From positions 1-27,556 of the forward strand of contig CAYPJO010000018.1 of the NCBI GenBank assembly GCA_964411065.1: a stretch of 27,556 nucleotides of DNA. Direction: 5' to 3'. Under the pieces are notes generated by a model. That model made no database searches, was not told the DNA's origin, and was given only the letters and a program-made list of their open reading frames with translations. Source of the DNA: DYHD01 sp964411065. Lineage in GTDB: Bacteria; Nitrospirota; Thermodesulfovibrionia; Thermodesulfovibrionales; Dissulfurispiraceae. Numbering within the stretch: the stretch's first letter is position 1; the number at the start of each line of letters is the position of its first letter. Made by a program: the position numbers and the translations under genes. This document shows positions 24,398 to 27,556 of this stretch, piece after piece.

Positions 24398-25033
24398 ATG
24401 GCTTCAATGGTGGACAAATCCTGTAAGGAATTTATCGAGGTATTGGCGTCAAAAGCTCCAGTTCCAGGAGGTGGTGGGGCAGCAGCACTGGGCGGAGCAA
24501 TTGGAATGGCACTTTGCAATATGGTTGGCAATCTCACAGTAGGTAAGAAAAAGTATGCAGATGTAGAGCCTGAAGTTAAAGAGTTACTTGAAAGGGGTTA
24601 CAAAATCATTTCTGAGCTTGAAGCACTGGTAGACAAAGATGCTGAGGTGTTTGAGCCCTTGTCCAAAGCTTATGGTCTACCCAAAAATACGCCAGAAGAG
24701 ATTAAATTCAAGGAAGAGACCTTGGAAAAATGCTCTAAGGATGCTTGCTCAGTGCCAATGGAGATTATGCGGAAGTCTTATGAAGGTATCAAAATTTTGA
24801 AGCGAATGGGAGAAATTGGAAGTATGCTCGCCATATCCGATGTAGGCTGTGGTGTAGTCTTTATGAAAGCTGCTCTAATTTCAGGTAAGCTAAATGTTAT
24901 CATCAATCTCAACACCATCAAAGATCAGGATTTTGTCAGATCCACAAAAGAAGAAATGGAACATCTGGTCAGTGATGGCAGTAAAATTGCTGACGAGACT
25001 TTGGAGCTCGTTATTTCCAAACTAACAAAATAA
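24398..25033 (+). CDS. fchA: Methenyl-THF cyclohydrolase / cyclodeaminase-like FchA
   Basis: A 211-aa all-helical protein of the formiminotransferase-cyclodeaminase (FTCD_C) family. Stand-alone members in anaerobes are FchA enzymes, which hydrolyse 5,10-methenyl-THF to 10-formyl-THF or release ammonia from formimino-THF. The family opening KAPVPGGGGAAALGGAIGMAL is at about 19-39, NMVGNLTVGKKKY follows at about 41-53, and SDVGCGVVFMKAAL and NLNTIKD mark the C-terminal half. ATG 24398 has a long AAGGAGGG upstream. folD begins 19 nt downstream. Because FolD here lacks key cyclohydrolase residues, the most likely role is the methenyl-THF cyclohydrolase step of the methyl branch of the Wood-Ljungdahl pathway; that role is an inference. 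Confidence 0.9.
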   Translation: MASMVDKSCKEFIEVLASKAPVPGGGGAAALGGAIGMALCNMVGNLTVGKKKYADVEPEVKELLERGYKIISELEALVDKDAEVFEPLSKAYGLPKNTPEEIKFKEETLEKCSKDACSVPMEIMRKSYEGIKILKRMGEIGSMLAISDVGCGVVFMKAALISGKLNVIINLNTIKDQDFVRSTKEEMEHLVSDGSKIADETLELVISKLTK

Positions 25034-25052
25034 AGAGGGAGGAACAGTTACA

Positions 25053-25910
25053 ATGGCAGAAGTCCTAAAAGCAAAGCCTGTTGCAGATGCAATGAAAGAT
25101 GAAATGATTAAAAGGGTTGAAGCGTTGAAAGCTAAAGGAGTAACCCCTAAGCTCGCTATTATCCGAGTTGGTGCGCGTCCTGATGACCTCTATTATGAAG
25201 GCGGTGCAAAAAAAACTTGCTCAAGCGTTGGCATGGAGTGTCAGGTTTTCGAATACCCTGAAAATATAGAACAAGAGCCTTTTGAAAAAGCAGTAATTGA
25301 AATTGGTGCAATGAAGGATGTGCACGGTATACTTATGTTTTCACCTCTACCAAAACATCTTAATGAACGAAAGATCAGAAATTTGATCCCTGTTGAAAAA
25401 GATGTTGACTGCCTTACCACAAACGGCGCAGCAAAAGTCTTCACGGATGATCCTACAGGATTCCCCCCTTGCACTCCAAGCGCCTGCATGGAAATGTTAC
25501 GTTTTTATAATATTCCTATTAAAGGTAAAAGGTGTGTGGTTGTGGGTCGTTCCTTAGTTGTAGGAAAACCTCTTGCAATGCTTCTTTTGCGAGAAAATGG
25601 TACTGTGACCATCTGTCATTCTCGAACTGAAAAATTACCCTCAGTATGTCAGGAAGGAGATATTGTAGTCGCTGCAGTTGGCAAGGCAAAAATGCTCAAA
25701 GCCAACTTTTTCAGACCAGGACAGATAGTAATTGATGTTGGCATCAATCCTGATCCTGACAACCCTGGAAAATATTGTGGAGATGTTGATTTTGCTGAAG
25801 TTGAGCCTATAGTAGCTAAAATTAGCCCTGTTCCTGGAGGAGTAGGTTCTATTACTACCTCCGTGCTCTGTAAGCATACCATAATGGCTTGCGAAATGCA
25901 GAACGCTTAG
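25053..25910 (+). CDS. folD: FolD, probably dehydrogenase only
   Basis: Methylene-THF dehydrogenase family protein of 285 aa. The Rossmann domain is intact: VVVGRSLVVGKPLAMLL for NAD(P), VAAVGKAKML, VIDVGIN and the folate/cofactor motif PVPGGVG. The catalytic N-terminal domain is odd. In bifunctional FolD the motif is YxxxK (Tyr52/Lys56) and VQLPLP (Gln98 in E. coli, Gln100 in human). Here the stretch is LYYEGGAKKTC, so the position four after Tyr48 is Ala52, and the second motif reads MFSPLP, with Phe in place of Gln. The Asp of KDVD is kept. Loss of the Lys and Gln should abolish cyclohydrolase activity while leaving the dehydrogenase, with FchA upstream supplying the other step. ATG 25053 has GGGAGG upstream. 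Confidence 0.92.
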   Translation: MAEVLKAKPVADAMKDEMIKRVEALKAKGVTPKLAIIRVGARPDDLYYEGGAKKTCSSVGMECQVFEYPENIEQEPFEKAVIEIGAMKDVHGILMFSPLPKHLNERKIRNLIPVEKDVDCLTTNGAAKVFTDDPTGFPPCTPSACMEMLRFYNIPIKGKRCVVVGRSLVVGKPLAMLLLRENGTVTICHSRTEKLPSVCQEGDIVVAAVGKAKMLKANFFRPGQIVIDVGINPDPDNPGKYCGDVDFAEVEPIVAKISPVPGGVGSITTSVLCKHTIMACEMQNA

Positions 25911-25916
25911 TTTTTT

Positions 25917-25960
25917 CTTCAAGCTTTCCTCTTTACTACTGTGGAGGGGAAGGCTTGAAG
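25917..25960. terminator. Long hairpin after folD
   Basis: CTTCAAGCTTTCCTC pairs almost completely, with a few G-U pairs, with GGAGGGGAAGGCTTGAAG, leaving a loop of about ten bases. The stem starts seven bases after the folD stop and lies between convergent transcription units. The T-run is on the 5' side (TTTTTT at 25911-25916), and no T-run follows on either strand, so it is not a canonical intrinsic terminator; it may act in transcript end protection or Rho-assisted ending. Confidence 0.5.
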
Positions 25961-26120
25961 AACACAAGTATAAGTAAAAATAAAATTGAGTTATATTTAT
26001 TGATCTAATTATCGGTAAAAAGCATAAGATACCTTTACAAACCTGTTCTTAGCGATAGGTGATTAGGCTCTCAAGCTAATTATAAAATTAATAGAAACTG
26101 TGAGATTGGGATCGTCAGTT

Positions 26121-27371
26121 TTAAGGAATATTTTTGGGACCCTTTAGAAAACTGCACAATAAAATTCCGATTACTGCAAAGACTGAAGCCATAAAGAAGC
26201 TATTCGAAAAGCTTCCTGTAAAATCAGCCAGACTTCCTGCGGCAGTGGGACCAAGAATCTGCCCTATACCAAAAATAAATGTTACAAAACCAAAAGCTGA
26301 AGCTGCAAACTCAGGTTTTACATACTCATATACTGTAGCTGCCATTATAGCTGGGATACTGAAGGCCACTATACCAAAAAGCCCTATGGATAAATACAGA
26401 AATATGACTGGCAGTTTTAGTCCAATAAAAAGATATGCTATGCATTGAAAAAAGAATACAATCATTAAACCGGTTTTTCTGCCAAACTTATCAGAGATAT
26501 GTCCAAAGAGGGGTCCAGAAAAAATACTTAGAAAACCAATAGCTGACCATAAATTGCCAGCTACTTGCTCGCTGAACCCTTTTTCTAACACAAGAACTGT
26601 TACTACAAAAGTAGTATAGATGACATAGGTGTATCCAAAGATAAAGTATATAAGTCCTAAGTAATAAATGATTCCCTTTCTATATATACTGGATATACTG
26701 GTTTCTTTTTGGATTCCTGTGGTTATGGTTGAATCTCCATTATTTTTTACTCCTACCTGTTTTAATCCGACCTGTTCAGGTTTATCTCTTATTATTAAGA
26801 GGCAGAGAAAAGCAACTAAAATAACGACTATACCCAAAACTAACCAGGAAGTTCTCCATCCTTGAAGGGGTTCACTGACCTCATTTAGAAAAGGTATAAG
26901 TCTACCTGTAATTAATATTGCAAAACCACTCCCGCTTACAATAATGCCTGCAGCAAATCCTCTTAGTCTACTTACGAACCATGAGGATATCAGAGCCATT
27001 ATTGGAACATTGGATGCTCCACTTCCGATACCGGTCAATGTATACATAAGAAGTAGATGTTCGAACGCTTCAGACAGAGAAGACAAGATCATCGTGAGCC
27101 CGACCACATTGAGGGCTAAAAAAATGAGCCACTTTGCTCCTATATACTTAACCATTGAACCGCTGATTAAAACAGCAAAAAGGTAGCCAGCGAAATTACC
27201 TGTTCCTATGAGTCCCATCTGAGTGTAAGTTAGATTGAGTGACTCTCCAATTGATGGTAGTAGCATTCCAAAAGCAAAGCGACCCAACCCAAGACAAGCA
27301 AAAACTCCCAACACACCACATAAGACGATCAGCCAGCCATAGTGAAAGGTTGTTTGCAAGAAAAAATTCAT
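26121..27371 (-). CDS. MFS transporter
   Basis: A 12-helix major facilitator superfamily permease of 416 aa. Helix 1 begins HYGWLIVLCGVLGVFACLGL, and the loop after helix 2 and the central loop carry the family's basic residues (VKYIGAKW at about 74-81; FGHISDKFGRKTG at about 293-305, the second-half copy of the G-x-x-x-D-R/K motif). A longer cytoplasmic loop (DKPEQVGLKQVG...) separates the two six-helix halves. It resembles the YbfB/oxalate-formate-antiporter-like branch; the substrate cannot be told. A carboxylate such as formate is one possibility given the C1 neighbours, but the gene is on the opposite strand and not in their operon. ATG 27371 has only a weak Shine-Dalgarno. Confidence 0.85.
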   Translation of the reverse strand: MNFFLQTTFHYGWLIVLCGVLGVFACLGLGRFAFGMLLPSIGESLNLTYTQMGLIGTGNFAGYLFAVLISGSMVKYIGAKWLIFLALNVVGLTMILSSLSEAFEHLLLMYTLTGIGSGASNVPIMALISSWFVSRLRGFAAGIIVSGSGFAILITGRLIPFLNEVSEPLQGWRTSWLVLGIVVILVAFLCLLIIRDKPEQVGLKQVGVKNNGDSTITTGIQKETSISSIYRKGIIYYLGLIYFIFGYTYVIYTTFVVTVLVLEKGFSEQVAGNLWSAIGFLSIFSGPLFGHISDKFGRKTGLMIVFFFQCIAYLFIGLKLPVIFLYLSIGLFGIVAFSIPAIMAATVYEYVKPEFAASAFGFVTFIFGIGQILGPTAAGSLADFTGSFSNSFFMASVFAVIGILLCSFLKGPKNIP

Positions 27372-27382
27372 TCTTGGCGCAC

Positions 27383-27420
27383 TTTGTACTTTCTATTTGT
27401 ACTTTCTATAGATTATCTAT
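27383..27420 (-). promoter_or_regulatory. Tandem repeat and palindrome upstream of the MFS gene
   Basis: Two perfect head-to-tail copies of a 13-bp unit, TTTGTACTTTCTA (plus strand, 27383-27395 and 27396-27408), are joined directly to the 13-bp palindrome ATAGAT-T-ATCTAT (27408-27420). They lie 12-49 nt upstream of the MFS start, where promoter or operator elements are expected. No clean -35/-10 pair was identified. Confidence 0.4.
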
Positions 27421-27556
27421 TACAGGTGAAAAAACATGTAAAATTTTTTATATTGGGAGCCTTAGTCTTTAAAAAATGCTTTTGGTATTTATCCCCCATA
27501 GAATACTGGAACAACCTATTTACGCACCATACCTAAAGACCTCAGAAAGCCTTTTA

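Noticed and set aside
25641..25967. Minus-strand ORFs opposite the folD C-terminus
   Set aside because: They are shadows of the conserved Rossmann and PGGVG region; the predicted proteins resemble nothing.
1..27556. CRISPR array, tRNA or prophage
   Set aside because: No regularly spaced repeats, cloverleaf-like sequences, integrase or phage structural genes were seen in the window.

Overview
The window is a low-GC (roughly one third G+C by eye) bacterial chromosome segment. It looks like an anaerobic diderm. A complete pilMNOPQ set, with a secretin and a PilP lipoprotein, implies an outer membrane. A two-gene SufC/SufB-type Fe-S module, a CooC-type CODH maturation ATPase and a tetrahydrofolate C1 block (FchA, FolD, 5-formyl-THF cyclo-ligase) suggest an anaerobe with Wood-Ljungdahl-type chemistry. 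The phylum cannot be fixed from sequence alone. No rRNA, tRNA, CRISPR array, prophage or intact insertion sequence was seen.

Layout. 1-2229 (+): sufC-sufB behind a leader with two short inverted repeats. 2251-5728 (-): an SPL-type radical SAM protein and a Ski2-like DExH helicase. 5923-13424 (-): a type IV pilus operon, pilM-N-O-P-Q, followed by two lipoprotein genes. Both lipoprotein genes keep recognisable signal peptides but are riddled with stops and frameshifts; a hairpin follows. 13973-15601 (+): a phosphohexomutase. 15638-16860 (-): pyrF with an unidentified upstream partner. 17165-17896 (+): tlyA. 17968-20071 (-): the conserved SRP RNA-dnaX-ybaB block. 20349-22227 (+): archease and the RNA ligase RtcB. 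22303-24199 (+): cooC, 5-formyl-THF cyclo-ligase and folE, tightly packed. 24398-25910 (+): fchA-folD. 26121-27371 (-): an MFS transporter.

How the genes work together. The right half centres on folate and C1 chemistry. The FolD here seems to lack two residues needed for cyclohydrolase activity (the Y+4 Lys, and the Gln before PLP), while a separate cyclohydrolase-type protein, FchA, sits directly upstream. The two proteins probably share the steps that one bifunctional FolD usually performs. CooC would serve a CODH elsewhere in the genome.

No wholly new multi-gene system is evident. The points most worth a second look are: the selectively decayed lipoprotein pair behind pilQ; the FolD/FchA split; a strong pilM promoter with a palindrome in its spacer and almost no 5' leader, part of a wider pattern of SD-less first genes; an A7 run in dnaX just after domain III with a stop directly in the shifted frame; and competing hairpins at the SRP RNA 3' end.
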